Source: Pseudomonadota bacterium (lineage in GTDB: Bacteria > Pseudomonadota > Alphaproteobacteria > Rickettsiales > SXRF01). From it: a DNA stretch of 44,945 bases. The notes beneath the pieces are model-generated. The model was not told where the DNA came from and searched no databases. It saw nothing but the letters and a program-made list of their open reading frames with translations. Position 1 is the stretch's first letter. Each line of letters begins with the position of its first letter. Location: positions 1-44,945 of the forward strand of contig CAUJIB010000054.1 in the NCBI GenBank assembly GCA_963205245.1. Direction: 5' to 3'. This document shows positions 1 to 8,664 of this stretch, one piece after another. The position numbers and the translations under genes were made by a program.

Positions 1-98
1 ACGCCCCATTTTTCTTCAAGCATTTTAGAAAGCTCAGCAGCTTCAATAACAGTTAGCGCAGACAATGTATCCACGATTTGTGCAAGATTTGCAGACAT
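1..98 (-). CDS. rplL: 50S ribosomal protein L7/L12, N-terminal part (cut by window edge)
   Basis: Only the first 32 codons are in the window; the rest lies to the left. The peptide starts [20 protein letters not shown] and continues into an acidic/hydrophobic helix typical of the L7/L12 dimerisation domain, which binds the L10 C-terminus on the ribosomal stalk. The start codon is at 96-98, preceded by a GGGAG ribosome-binding site. The gene follows rplJ by 82 bases on the same strand, the order conserved in nearly all bacteria, so it should be co-transcribed with rplJ. Confidence 0.93.
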   Translation of the reverse strand, partial: MSANLAQIVDTLSALTVIEAAELSKMLEEKWG

Positions 99-180
99 AA
101 ATATACTCCCAAACAATAAACAATAAAATTAATAAAAAATAAAAAATTCAGTAAAAACTCAACTTCCCGACCTACCTACC

Positions 181-696
181 CTACTCTTTGCTCGCGTGAG
201 CAGAAACAACCCGCGCAATCTGCCCAGCAGGAGCTTGCAGAACACCCGCGATACGAGTGGCAGGAGTTTGAAGAATACCAACAATTTTAGCACGAAGCTC
301 GTCTAGTGAAGGCAATTTAGCAAAAGCTTCTATCGCTTTAACGTCCAGCTTTTGTGCACCAAAAGCACCACCAACAATAACAAGTTTTTCATTAGTTTTT
401 GCGAAATCAACTAAATTCTTAGCAACAGATACTGGGTCAGCAGAAGTAGCAATCGCGGTTGGCCCTTTAAGAAGATCAGAAACCAGCTCTAAAGAAGTGT
501 CTTTAGCGGCAATTTTAACCAAACGGTTTTTTGCCACCTTAAATTCTGCCCCAACCTCACGAAGCTTGCGGCGAAGCTCAGAAACCTGAGCCACCGTAAG
601 GCCGTTATTATGCACCACTAATGCTATGCCAGCCTTACTAAGCTTAGCACTGGTTACTTCAATCAATTCTTTTTTCTGTGTACGAGTCATTGGCAT
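181..696 (-). CDS. rplJ: 50S ribosomal protein L10
   Basis: The 171-residue product matches L10 in length and sequence: an N-terminal globular rRNA-binding domain (MTRTQKKELI..., then a VAKNRLVKIAAKDT stretch) and a C-terminal helical tail that anchors L7/L12 dimers. The first Met is preferred over the second (codon 3) because AGGAGGG lies 7 bases upstream of it. The gene is 13 bases downstream of rplA and precedes rplL in one operon. L10 with L7/L12 usually represses its own mRNA; I did not identify the leader structure. Confidence 0.97.
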   Translation of the reverse strand: MPMTRTQKKELIEVTSAKLSKAGIALVVHNNGLTVAQVSELRRKLREVGAEFKVAKNRLVKIAAKDTSLELVSDLLKGPTAIATSADPVSVAKNLVDFAKTNEKLVIVGGAFGAQKLDVKAIEAFAKLPSLDELRAKIVGILQTPATRIAGVLQAPAGQIARVVSAHASKE

Positions 697-709
697 AATT
701 ATTCCCTCC

Positions 710-1408
710 TTACGCAGCTAATAAATCAGAAAGATCCAGCTTAACACCAAGACCCATAGTTGAAGAAATACCAATTTTTTTGATATAGTTAGCTTTTGCA
801 CCCGATGGCTTAGCCTTTACAACCGCATCAACAAAAACTTTGATATTTTGAGCAATCGCTTCTTCGCTAAAACTAACTTTACCCACGCCAGCATGAATAA
901 TTGCCGCTTTATCCAAACGGAATTCAACCTGACCGGATTTAGCAGCCTTAACAGCATCAGCCACGTTCGGCGTTACAGTGCCAAGCTTAGGATTTGGCAT
1001 TAAACCTTTAGGCCCAAGCACTTTACCAAGTTTACCGACCACCGCCATCATATCAGGAGTAGCAATTACACGGTCGAAATCAGTAAAGCCAGCTGCTATT
1101 TTATCACCCAAATCTTCTGCGCCAACAAAATCAGCCCCAGCTTTTAGAGCATCCGCAGCCTTATCACCACGGGCAAATACAGCCACACGAATAGTTTTAC
1201 CGGTACCGTTCGGCATAGAAACCATACCTCGCACCAGCTGATCGGTTTGCTTAGGGTCAAGACCGGTATTGATAACCACATCAATAGTTTCATCAAACTT
1301 TGAATTTGCTGAAGTCTTAACCAGCTTCACCGCCTCAACAAGGCTATAACGCTTAGCTACATCAACTTTTGCGATTAACGCTTTTCTTCTTTTAGTAATT
1401 CTTGGCAT
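710..1408 (-). CDS. rplA: 50S ribosomal protein L1
   Basis: The 232-residue protein is full length for bacterial L1, which binds 23S rRNA helices 76-78 and helps release E-site tRNA. It contains the family signature around [20 protein letters not shown] followed by the lysine-rich [13 protein letters not shown] segment, and an N-terminal KRRKAL basic region. It starts 5 bases after the rplK stop, the standard L11-L1 pair. In many bacteria L1 represses translation of this transcript by binding its leader; no site was confirmed here. Confidence 0.97.
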   Translation of the reverse strand: MPRITKRRKALIAKVDVAKRYSLVEAVKLVKTSANSKFDETIDVVINTGLDPKQTDQLVRGMVSMPNGTGKTIRVAVFARGDKAADALKAGADFVGAEDLGDKIAAGFTDFDRVIATPDMMAVVGKLGKVLGPKGLMPNPKLGTVTPNVADAVKAAKSGQVEFRLDKAAIIHAGVGKVSFSEEAIAQNIKVFVDAVVKAKPSGAKANYIKKIGISSTMGLGVKLDLSDLLAA

Positions 1409-1413
1409 GGTAA

Positions 1414-1848
1414 CTACGCCTCCACAATTTCAAGACCCATTGACTGCGCAGAACCACGAATCATTCGTGCCGCACCCTCAACGTCATTAGCATTCAAATC
1501 TTTCATTTTCTCTTCCGCGATTTTACGAATCTGAGCCATGGTTATTTTACCGGCAGTAGCTCCCTTACCTGGGGTTTGCGAACCCTTTTGCAAGCCTATA
1601 GCCTTTTTGATATAATAAGAAACCGGCGGCAATTTAGTGATAAAAGTAAAGGTGCGATCCTGAAATGCTGTAATAATAACAGGAATGGGAGCACCAGCTT
1701 CCATTTTCTGAGTAGCAGCATTGAACGCTTTACAAAATTCCATAATATTCAAACCACGCTGACCAAGAGCGGGACCAACTGGCGGAGAAGGATTCGCCTT
1801 ACCAGCAGGAATTTCTAATTTAATATAACCAACAACTTTTTTAGCCAT
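1414..1848 (-). CDS. rplK: 50S ribosomal protein L11
   Basis: The 144-residue product is full length for L11, which binds the GTPase-associated centre of 23S rRNA. The N-terminal domain carries [20 protein letters not shown] and the C-terminal RNA-binding domain ends with a [23 protein letters not shown] motif. An AAGGG ribosome-binding site precedes the ATG. It is the first gene of the L11-L1-L10-L7/L12 unit here. It is separated from nusG, its usual upstream neighbour, by two opposite-strand genes, so it must use its own promoter (see 1964-1992). Confidence 0.97.
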   Translation of the reverse strand: MAKKVVGYIKLEIPAGKANPSPPVGPALGQRGLNIMEFCKAFNAATQKMEAGAPIPVIITAFQDRTFTFITKLPPVSYYIKKAIGLQKGSQTPGKGATAGKITMAQIRKIAEEKMKDLNANDVEGAARMIRGSAQSMGLEIVEA

Positions 1849-2367
1849 TTTATATAACCCTTACGAAGTGGTGTTAACGCTTGCTCACACTAAAATAAAA
1901 AACTAGCGGCAAACTCCCAAAAACTAACGCCCCCTACTAAAAATTCCTAGCAAAGGGAGCAGACTTATAATCCCGTATTTTTTTTAATGCAAGCAGTTTT
2001 TTATCTTTTTTTAATTATATCCCAAATTACAAGATTTAATTTTAGATAATAATAACATAAATAAATCAAACAACTAAATTAAAGAGAATGATTGACTATT
2101 TTTTCTTGCTAGCATAATTTTGAGTCAAATTGATACATTATCTCATACAAATTGAATAAAAATGGAGAAAAAATTATTTATTAAATTTGACGCATGTTTT
2201 AATGAATTGACATAACGCATTGAAAATACATTATTATACTTCTTACATTTATGTAAAATGCCACCTTTTTATTAGCGCATTATTAAATGTTTACAGTTGA
2301 TAATGTCAGATAGGGTGTAAATTAAATCTTTTTAATATTGGAAATGTATTCAGGTTAGGTTGGGTTT
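1849..2367. other. AT-rich divergent intergenic region between rplK and the receiver gene
   Basis: This 519-base stretch separates the minus-strand ribosomal operon from the plus-strand two-component pair. It is strongly AT-rich and has no convincing ORF. It holds the promoter for rplK (1964-1992) and a leader of about 110 bases. It must also hold the promoter of the receiver gene at 2368, which I could not pin down. No tRNA gene or repeat was seen. Confidence 0.6.
1964..1992 (-). promoter_or_regulatory. Sigma-70-type promoter for the rplK operon
   Basis: Read on the minus strand, TTGCAT (1992-1987) and TATAAG (1969-1964) are separated by exactly 17 bases, matching the -35 and -10 consensus at 4/6 and 5/6 positions. 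A start near 1957 would give a leader of about 110 bases before rplK. This fits the loss of linkage to nusG, since the ribosomal genes need their own promoter. The call is inferred from spacing and consensus. Confidence 0.6.
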
Positions 2368-2991
2368 ATGTCTATAATTGCAAAAAATTTTGATTCTGTT
2401 TTATCAAAGGTTAACATCCTAATTGTAAACGGCGATGAAAAAGTTTCTGCCATGCTAAGGGATGTACTTCTTAATCTTGGTTTTGGAACTGTTGCAACAG
2501 CAGAAGATGGGTATGAGGCTGTAAAGATCATGAAGGAATTAGATATGGATCTAGTCATCACAGACTGGGAACTATCTCCTAAAGAAGATTTCGGTCTGAA
2601 AGAAGATAATTATAATAACGTAATTATCCCGATGAACATGGACATATGGTCACCAATACCTCCTAAAAATGGGGCTGCCTTTACACGCTATTTGCGCAGT
2701 TCCAAACATTCTCCTAACCCCTATGTAGCAATTATAATGCTAACTAGTGAAGCTCAGGAAAACAGGGTTCAGTATGCTCGTGATTCTGGAGTTAACGAAA
2801 TTATGTTAAAGCCCGTGTCAGCCGAAGCATTATGTTATCATATAATACAGGTTATAGACCATCAGAGGGCATTTATAACATCCCAAAATTATAAAGGACC
2901 ATGTCGTAGAAATACAAATCAGCTACCACCCGGACAAGTTGACCGCCGCAAACAAGACATAAAAATATTTCGCCATACAGAAAGTAAATAA
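2368..2991 (+). CDS. Receiver-domain protein with a long loop insertion and altered acidic pocket
   Basis: A 207-residue protein with one CheY-like receiver domain (about residues 14-165) and a basic C-terminal tail ending in a GPCRRN...DRRKQ region; there is no DNA-binding domain. The phospho-acceptor D66 (VITDWELS), T126 (IMLTSEA) and K148 (MLKPVS) are present. The acidic pair that normally follows beta-1 reads N21-G22, with D23-E24 next to it. About 29 residues lie between the acceptor loop and the NGAAFTRYLR helix, where CheY has about 4. It resembles single-domain receivers of alphaproteobacteria that pair with an Hpt-like protein, and the next gene is such a partner. It may signal by protein contact; target unknown. 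Confidence 0.82.
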   Translation: MSIIAKNFDSVLSKVNILIVNGDEKVSAMLRDVLLNLGFGTVATAEDGYEAVKIMKELDMDLVITDWELSPKEDFGLKEDNYNNVIIPMNMDIWSPIPPKNGAAFTRYLRSSKHSPNPYVAIIMLTSEAQENRVQYARDSGVNEIMLKPVSAEALCYHIIQVIDHQRAFITSQNYKGPCRRNTNQLPPGQVDRRKQDIKIFRHTESK

Positions 2992-2993
2992 AC

Positions 2994-3482
2994 ATGATAC
3001 CATCAACTGAAGCAAAATCATTTTCACCTACTTCTAATGTACGAAAAAAAATCGGTAATAAAGTGAATATGAACGATGTATTCACGCCAGACAAAATAAA
3101 AGAATGCCAGTCTATAATCCAGAAAGCGCATGAAAGCTTTTTCAATGATGTGTTAGAAATTTGGCAGCTAATAATAAATGATTTTGCAGAACTAGCCGAA
3201 AATTCTAAATCCAGCAGCCAAATAATTCAAAGAATCGCCAAACATTCTCTTGAAATAAAGGGTAAGCTTGATGCTGTTGGTTATGGATTAGGTATGAAAA
3301 TAGCAAAATCCCTACATGATTTTGCCTTAAACGACACAACTCCGCAAAAACATATGGTCATTTACGGAAAGCATATAGATGCTATGAACACCGTTATAAG
3401 AAGCAACCTAAAAGGTGATGGTGGGGTAATGGGTAATGAAATAATGAAAGCACTAAGCGCGCTTATTAAAAAACTTAATTAA
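2994..3482 (+). CDS. Hpt-like four-helix protein lacking the canonical phospho-histidine
   Basis: A 162-residue helical protein starting 2 bases after the receiver stop with no clear ribosome-binding site, so probably translated by coupling. Residues 75-100 (IIQRIAKHSLEIKGKLDAVGYG) align with the Hpt signature HxxKG, but the histidine position is L86; K89 and G90 are kept and a histidine lies two residues earlier (H84). A conserved-looking tail HIDAMNTVIRSNLKGDGG follows. I take it as the receiver's partner, perhaps a phosphotransfer-dead adaptor. A start at Met26 is possible, since residues 1-25 look disordered. It runs convergently into nusG with a 17-base gap. Confidence 0.7.
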   Translation: MIPSTEAKSFSPTSNVRKKIGNKVNMNDVFTPDKIKECQSIIQKAHESFFNDVLEIWQLIINDFAELAENSKSSSQIIQRIAKHSLEIKGKLDAVGYGLGMKIAKSLHDFALNDTTPQKHMVIYGKHIDAMNTVIRSNLKGDGGVMGNEIMKALSALIKKLN

Positions 3483-3499
3483 TCCAAAATCCAATAAAT

Positions 3500-4039
3500 C
3501 TAGGCAACCTTTACCACCTGATTATATTCCAAATCCACAGGTGTTGCCCGACCAAAGATAGATACGGATACTTTGACGCGTGATTTTTCATCATCAACAC
3601 CTTCAACAAGACCGATGAAAGATTCAAAAGGACCTTCTACGATTTTGACATTTTCGCCAATCTCAAAGCTAATTTTTGATTTAGGATGTTCAATACCTTC
3701 ACGAACTTGCGCAAAAATAGATTCCGCCTCTTTTTCAGTTATAGGCACAGGACGGCCCTTACCACCACCACCTAAGAAACCGGTTACTTTCGGAGTGTTT
3801 TTTATCATATGCCAAGTTTCATCAGTAAGTTCCATCTTTACCATAACATAACCTGGGAAAAATTTACGCTCAGCAGTAATTTTTTTACCGCGACGTACTT
3901 CACTCACTTCTTCAACAGGAACAACAACTTCCTCAATTAAATGTGATATATTTTTTTTAACCGCCTGCTCTTTTATTGATTCCGAAATTTTTTTCTCAAA
4001 TCCGGAATGAGCATGAACAATATACCAACGAAACGCCAT
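3500..4039 (-). CDS. nusG: Transcription termination/antitermination factor NusG
   Basis: The 179-residue protein is full length. It has the NGN domain (FRWYIVHAHSGFEKKISESI at the start, then FFPGYVMVKMELTDETWHMI and PKVTGFLGG) and a C-terminal KOW domain (EIGENVKIVEGPFESFIGLV). NusG binds RNA polymerase, suppresses pausing and couples to Rho or ribosomal protein S10. It follows secE by 43 bases. The usual downstream rplK is displaced by about 1.6 kb because two plus-strand genes intervene. Confidence 0.97.
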   Translation of the reverse strand: MAFRWYIVHAHSGFEKKISESIKEQAVKKNISHLIEEVVVPVEEVSEVRRGKKITAERKFFPGYVMVKMELTDETWHMIKNTPKVTGFLGGGGKGRPVPITEKEAESIFAQVREGIEHPKSKISFEIGENVKIVEGPFESFIGLVEGVDDEKSRVKVSVSIFGRATPVDLEYNQVVKVA

Positions 4040-4082
4040 ATTTTTACTTTCTCTAAATTTACACTAAAATCTTATGATAACT

Positions 4083-4265
4083 TTATACCCCGATGATTGC
4101 ACGGACAACCGAACCGGCCAGCATATCCACAACTAAAAATAATATTGAGGCAATCGCAACTAAAACTAAAACCGTAACTGTGGAAACTATCGTTTCTTTT
4201 TTAGTCGGCCATGTTACTCTGCGCATTTCCTGCCGCACTTCACGAACAAATTTTGCTGGGTTCAT
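4083..4265 (-). CDS. secE: Preprotein translocase subunit SecE (short form)
   Basis: A 60-residue protein of the single-helix SecE type usual outside enterobacteria. It has an amphipathic FVREVRQEMRRVTWPTKKET segment containing the conserved VTWPT hinge, then one membrane helix (about residues 29-55). SecE clamps SecY in the inner-membrane translocon. It lies directly upstream of nusG, as is standard. The tRNA-Trp gene often found upstream of secE in related bacteria is absent here. Confidence 0.95.
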   Translation of the reverse strand: MNPAKFVREVRQEMRRVTWPTKKETIVSTVTVLVLVAIASILFLVVDMLAGSVVRAIIGV

Positions 4266-4325
4266 ATCGGTTACCGTCTTTCCGACTCTCTAAGTAAATG
4301 TTAAATATAAGGGGGAGAAACCACC

Positions 4326-4353
4326 TATATAAAGTAAAACAAAAAATTTTCAA
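4326..4353 (-). promoter_or_regulatory. Probable promoter of secE-nusG
   Basis: On the minus strand TTGAAA (4353-4348) and TATATA (4331-4326) are 16 bases apart, about 60 bases upstream of the secE start. Both hexamers match consensus at 5 of 6 positions. The gap to slt is 134 bases without other genes. Confidence 0.5.
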
Positions 4354-4399
4354 GCCTTTTTGCAATTTTCTTATTAATTACAACCTAAAAAAGCTCGGA

Positions 4400-6397
4400 T
4401 TATTTAATTAAATCTTGCCCTAGCAATAACTTAGCCGCTTCTCTATCGGTTGAATTTTGTGCTTCAATGTAACGATATACCTGTAGATTTTCTAATACGC
4501 GCTGCACATAGTTTCGGGTTTCCGTAAATGGGATATTTTCAATCCAATCCACAGCTCCATCTATAGTTTTAGCGGGTTTACCGAATTTTTGTGTCCATTT
4601 ATAAACATTACCCATACCGGCATTGTAAGCAGCAACCGCCATAACCACAGAACCATCATAATTATCTATCATTCGCCTTAAATAAAGGCTGCCAAGTATC
4701 ATATTATATTCTGGTTCATATAACCTCCTAATATCATATTCTATATCATTTTTCTGTGCAGTTTCCTTGGCGGTAGACGGCAATAACTGCATTAACCCTA
4801 ACGCTCCGGCTGGGCTTTTCGCCAAATTATCAAACTCGCTTTCCTGACGGGTAATGGCAAAAGCAAGGGATACCGGCAATGCCAGTTTTTCTGGTGTTGC
4901 AATAACCGGATAACCGGCAGAAATAAGTACAACATTGTTTTGTAAAGCCTTCTTTGCCCCCCGAACACTCAGATAGGTTTTTCCTGCGTCTACACCAAGT
5001 TCGCTGGCAAGATGAGCCTCGCTTTCATTATCAGCATCCGTCACAATATGATTTACAAGTTTTTCCGCAAGACCTAACTCTTCAAAGCTAATGCAGAGCT
5101 TTACCGCACGCACAATGCTGCGGGAAGAAAACTCATCCCGTACCGTATCATCTACAATATGTGGCGCAGGAATCCGCAATGGAGCAGTACCATGGTAAAT
5201 AACTGAAGCAAGCTGACCATAAAAAGTTGTCGGATAGCTACTTGCGGTATTAAACCATTTTTTAGCCTCTTCAATATCTCCCGCTATCCTTAGTGATTTC
5301 CCTGCCCAATAGGCGGCACGAGACTTACTAACCGGATATTTCACAACCGCAAACATCTTTTGAAAAATTTTATAAGCTTCTTGCGGTTGCTTTTTATATT
5401 CCAACAACAACCGCCCTTTCAGCCAGCTGGCATCGGCAAATCCTTGGGGAGAATTTTGCTTTTCTTCCTGCCCATGATTGGCAAGCAAACGGCTGGCAAG
5501 GGTAATATTCCTTGCATTCATCGCTTCCCTGATCTTCGGCTCCCGTATTTTCCACCATTTTTCTGGATAAGGTACTTTTTTCGGCGCAATTAAAAGCAAT
5601 TCTATTGCACCTTTATCATCATCTTTTTTAATACGGTAAACAATACGGTCATAAAGAAGCCCAACATCTTTTTTTATCTCAGGAGCGAGTTTGGCAATGA
5701 GTTTAGCTGCATCTTTTTTACCTGCCTGTAATGCCATACGGGTTTTATACAAATCCCTGTGATTTTCATCCAACCGAGAAAACATACGCTCTACAGCATT
5801 GTATTTATTTTCCCACAACAAACGATCTGTACGGGCAATATCATCTTCCTTGCGGATTATATTGCCATAATTTTCTAGTAATGATTTTTCTTGTGCTTCA
5901 CTAAAATCCCCGTCTTTCCACGCTTCATGAATCAGTGTTTCTATTTTTAGTGCAGTATCGGATTTGCCACTCTGGCGCAATGCATTTGCCAAAGCTAATT
6001 TCCCTACGCCTGTAATTGGCTCTTTACCGCTAAACCAAGCTTCTATTTCATCCGGTTTCAAATCCGCTTCTAAGAGAGCCACCTCCGCGCGGATACGCAA
6101 TTTTTTCTGCTCCGGCCAATCAGGATGTGCAGAAATAAACCCGCTAATTTCTAGAAAGCTTGCGCCGGAATCTGCATCTAGAAGATATTGCCATTCTATC
6201 AAGGTTTGCAAGACTGCATTATTACTATTTTTTGCATATAAAATTGCATCCTGCCATTGCTTGCTATCAGAAAATACGAATGCAGATTTTGTGTATTCCG
6301 CTTCTTCCTGAGTCATAGCATTTACGTTATTAGTAAAAACAAGGAAGAAAAATGATATCAAACAATAGATTATAAATATTCGTAAAAAATCAGGCAT
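4400..6397 (-). CDS. slt: Soluble lytic murein transglycosylase
   Basis: A 665-residue periplasmic enzyme that cleaves the MurNAc-GlcNAc bond of peptidoglycan with 1,6-anhydro product formation. An N-terminal signal peptide (hydrophobic stretch ending near NNVNA, residues 1-27) is followed by a long alpha-superhelical region with TPR-like repeats (about 30-480) and a C-terminal goose-lysozyme-like SLT domain. Catalytic E519 sits in the RQESEFD motif, followed by GALGLMQLLPSTA and AYNAGMGN, which are diagnostic for family 1 transglycosylases. Length and domain order match Slt70. It is divergent from the methyltransferase at 6473. Confidence 0.93.
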   Translation of the reverse strand: MPDFLRIFIIYCLISFFFLVFTNNVNAMTQEEAEYTKSAFVFSDSKQWQDAILYAKNSNNAVLQTLIEWQYLLDADSGASFLEISGFISAHPDWPEQKKLRIRAEVALLEADLKPDEIEAWFSGKEPITGVGKLALANALRQSGKSDTALKIETLIHEAWKDGDFSEAQEKSLLENYGNIIRKEDDIARTDRLLWENKYNAVERMFSRLDENHRDLYKTRMALQAGKKDAAKLIAKLAPEIKKDVGLLYDRIVYRIKKDDDKGAIELLLIAPKKVPYPEKWWKIREPKIREAMNARNITLASRLLANHGQEEKQNSPQGFADASWLKGRLLLEYKKQPQEAYKIFQKMFAVVKYPVSKSRAAYWAGKSLRIAGDIEEAKKWFNTASSYPTTFYGQLASVIYHGTAPLRIPAPHIVDDTVRDEFSSRSIVRAVKLCISFEELGLAEKLVNHIVTDADNESEAHLASELGVDAGKTYLSVRGAKKALQNNVVLISAGYPVIATPEKLALPVSLAFAITRQESEFDNLAKSPAGALGLMQLLPSTAKETAQKNDIEYDIRRLYEPEYNMILGSLYLRRMIDNYDGSVVMAVAAYNAGMGNVYKWTQKFGKPAKTIDGAVDWIENIPFTETRNYVQRVLENLQVYRYIEAQNSTDREAAKLLLGQDLIK

Positions 6398-6472
6398 ATT
6401 TAGATATTGATTCTGTAATATTATTAGGGTTATCCTTGTTATAGAACATATATTTTAAGTCAAGCAAAGCCA

Positions 6473-7228
6473 ATGTATACACCTGATATAATAAATTTGC
6501 GTAATTTTTACGCAACGGGCTTTGGTGAATCAGTCCGCTCTCTAATTGCAGACGCAGTGTTACAATTTTGGCCAACAACTGGTAGTGATATTGTTCTGGG
6601 AATGGGTTATGCCACACCTTATATAGAACCATATATGGAGCAATCAGCAAATTTGGTTGCCTGCATGCCCGCCCAGCAAGGCGCGATTTACTGGCCGCAT
6701 GGGGGCGATAATTTGGTTTTGATTGCCCATGAAAGCGAATTGCCCTTTGCCGAAAGCAGCATAAATCGGGTTTTATTAATTCATGGAATGGAAAATAGCG
6801 AGCAATTATCATGGATGATTAATGAAATCTGGCGCGTCTTAACCCCAAACGGAAAATTACTAGCGATTGCGCCTAACCGTCACAGCTTATGGTCACGCTC
6901 ATCCCGTAGCCCCTTTGGTTATGGCAGGCCATTTAGCATCAGCCAGATGCGTGACCTTTTAACCGAACAGCATTTTACTATAACCAATACCAGCTCGGCT
7001 TTGTTTATGCCCCCTACCCGCATCAAATTTCTATGGCGGATAGCAGAAAAATTAGAGAAAGTCGGAAGATTTGTTTGTCGTTTTCTAGGTGGTTTCTTGG
7101 GCGGAGTGGTGCTGGTTGAGGCCGAAAAACAAATCTATTCCAGCATTCGCCAGCCTGTGGTAGAAGCCAAGAAATACCGAGGGGCTATTATAGGCACACG
7201 CCCAGCTATGACAAAATTTTTAAGATAG
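6473..7228 (+). CDS. Class I SAM-dependent methyltransferase (Methyltransf_11-like)
   Basis: A 251-residue protein with an N-terminal helical segment (DIINLRNFYATGFGESVRSL), a Rossmann SAM-binding motif (DIVLGMGYATPYIEPY), then SSINRVLLIHGMENSEQL and EIWRVLTPNGKLLAIAPN, typical of Methyltransf_11. The whole pattern, including the MPAQQGAIYWP stretch and the FGYGRPFSISQM segment, resembles a conserved alphaproteobacterial methyltransferase of unknown substrate. No clear ribosome-binding site precedes the ATG. It lies 75 bases from the divergent slt start. Substrate unassigned. Confidence 0.8.
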   Translation: MYTPDIINLRNFYATGFGESVRSLIADAVLQFWPTTGSDIVLGMGYATPYIEPYMEQSANLVACMPAQQGAIYWPHGGDNLVLIAHESELPFAESSINRVLLIHGMENSEQLSWMINEIWRVLTPNGKLLAIAPNRHSLWSRSSRSPFGYGRPFSISQMRDLLTEQHFTITNTSSALFMPPTRIKFLWRIAEKLEKVGRFVCRFLGGFLGGVVLVEAEKQIYSSIRQPVVEAKKYRGAIIGTRPAMTKFLR

Positions 7229-7268
7229 CTTATTGCATTATTACCCAACTATTGTATTAAATAAAATT

Positions 7269-7568
7269 ATGAGCAAAGCAAGAATTTACCAACCAGATAA
7301 AAATCCCATGCAGTCCGGAATGGGAAAAGCCGATACATGGGTTCTGGAATTTACTCCGGAAACCTCCTATTTTACTGATGGCTTGATGGGATGGAATGGA
7401 ATGGAAGACACTGTACGTGAAATTTCCTTGCGCTTTCCAAATAAAGAAACTGCAATCGCTTACGCGAAAAAACAAAATCTCAAATTTGAGATAACAAACC
7501 CCAATAAACGTAACCAACGTCCTAAAGCCTATGCGGACAATTTTTTGTTTGATAAAGTAAGGGCTTGA
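7269..7568 (+). CDS. NDUFS4-like respiratory complex I accessory subunit
   Basis: A 99-residue protein with MSKARIYQPDKNPMQSG at the start, WVLEFTPE, DGLMGWNGMEDT and RFPNKETAIAYAKKQNLKFEI. This is the ETC complex I conserved region (PF04800), homologous to the mitochondrial 18-kDa NDUFS4 subunit and typical of alphaproteobacteria. It probably stabilises the NADH-dehydrogenase arm of complex I. I prefer the start at 7269: an earlier in-frame ATG at 7233 would add 12 residues that do not resemble the family. The gene stands alone; no other nuo genes are in the window. Confidence 0.87.
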   Translation: MSKARIYQPDKNPMQSGMGKADTWVLEFTPETSYFTDGLMGWNGMEDTVREISLRFPNKETAIAYAKKQNLKFEITNPNKRNQRPKAYADNFLFDKVRA

Positions 7569-7666
7569 TTGAAAAATCCGCCTATTTCATATAGCTTATA
7601 ATCAGATATACGGGTTATATAAATATCTATATTAAATTATATATTGCCAACAAAGCAAATGTTCCG

Positions 7667-8035
7667 TTGATAGCAGATTATTATAAAGCTGATTCTGATA
7701 CATACATTGGCGGAAGTGGCAACGATAAGTTTATTCTAAACACCGGCGAAGGGATTGACACCATAACTGACCCAGAGGCAGGTGACAGGGTTGTTTATGA
7801 TGGGATAGAGATTGCAGGCAGAGCCAACTGTTTAGAAAATGGGGTTTATAAGCTGGGCGGGTTTGTACTTGAGAAACAAGGGCAGAATCTATACGTAACC
7901 TCCAACGGCATTGACTCCGGCGTTACTATACAGAATTTCTTTACCACGCCATTTGATGGAAAAACCGACTATACCAATATGGGGATTAGCAAAGCAGCTA
8001 ATGATAATTGTGCAACCATAAGCCTAGCAGCGTGA
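7667..8035 (+). pseudogene. RTX-protein fragment duplicated from the neighbouring giant RTX gene
   Basis: A 122-codon frame that can only start at TTG (7667). It encodes one calcium-binding RTX turn (YIGGSGNDKF) and a module (NTGEGIDTITDPEAGD ... LGGFVLEKQGQNLY ... GVTIQNFF) that is nearly identical to residues 460-546 of the 1884-residue RTX protein (DNA about 10042-10302). The match is obvious at the nucleotide level over roughly 260 bases. There is no repeat array and no secretion signal. In-frame sense codons extend upstream of the TTG. It is best read as a relic of an earlier RTX copy or a partial duplication. Confidence 0.75.
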
Positions 8036-8048
8036 AAAAATCTATTAA

Positions 8049-8077
8049 TTGACAGCCATAAAAACAAATGATTTATT
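8049..8077 (+). promoter_or_regulatory. Putative promoter of the RTX operon
   Basis: A perfect TTGACA at 8049-8054 is followed after 17 bases by TTTATT at 8072-8077, in an AT-rich 85-base gap. Transcription would begin near 8084, about 37 bases before the ATG of the membrane-protein gene that precedes the RTX gene. The -10 match is only 4/6. Confidence 0.5.
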
Positions 8078-8120
8078 AATGTACATAAATAAATAAACAT
8101 TAAATCAATAGTATAAAAAC

Positions 8121-8663
8121 ATGAATCAAATTAAATTAAAAACTCTTGAAGAAATAGTTGCAGATCTGCGAGCCAAAGGCGAGTTAGATGAGGAGGCTTT
8201 GGCAAAGTTTGAGAAATGGGATAAAAAACTGGTTAAAGTTTTAATATTTCTCTATTCTTCACTTGTATTGGCTACATTACCAGATTTTGGTTTTTTTAGT
8301 GTAATAATCCTTATCGTTGCAGGCTACTATTTTTACTTTGAAATATTCTTTCCTAGTAAGGCAAGTAAGATATTATTATTAAAAATATTTTCCCTAGGAA
8401 AAATTACTGATGGCATAATAACCAAATATGAGGAAAAACAAGCGATTTATTGGCCTAGAAGTTTTTTAATAGACGTTATGTTCAAATATGATGAAAATCC
8501 ATATAAAAACAAACAAAAAATCCAAGGTGGTATAAATGCCAGTTTAGACGAACCTCTCAAACAAGGTATGACCATAAAAATAATTTATTTAAAAGAATCA
8601 CCAGAGCTTTGCTGGATATACACAGAGAAACTGAACAATATTTATAATATAAGGAAAAAGTAA
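8121..8663 (+). CDS. Small membrane protein upstream of the RTX gene (function unknown)
   Basis: A 180-residue protein I do not recognise with certainty. Residues 1-35 form an acidic/basic helix (LKTLEEIVADLRAKGELDEE). Two membrane helices follow (about 37-55 and 58-78), then a soluble domain of about 95 residues with beta-rich spacing (ITDGIITKYEEKQ ... GMTIKIIYLKESPELCWIY) reminiscent of DUF3592-type membrane proteins. It ends 1 base before the ATG of the giant RTX gene, so the two are almost surely co-translated. It could be a secretion accessory, an anchor or an immunity-type partner; this is inference from position only. Confidence 0.65.
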   Translation: MNQIKLKTLEEIVADLRAKGELDEEALAKFEKWDKKLVKVLIFLYSSLVLATLPDFGFFSVIILIVAGYYFYFEIFFPSKASKILLLKIFSLGKITDGIITKYEEKQAIYWPRSFLIDVMFKYDENPYKNKQKIQGGINASLDEPLKQGMTIKIIYLKESPELCWIYTEKLNNIYNIRKK

Positions 8664-8664
8664 T

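Noticed and set aside
6390..6812. 140-codon minus-strand frame overlapping slt start and the methyltransferase
   Set aside because: It lies antisense to a well-supported methyltransferase and has no family-like motifs or ribosome-binding site.
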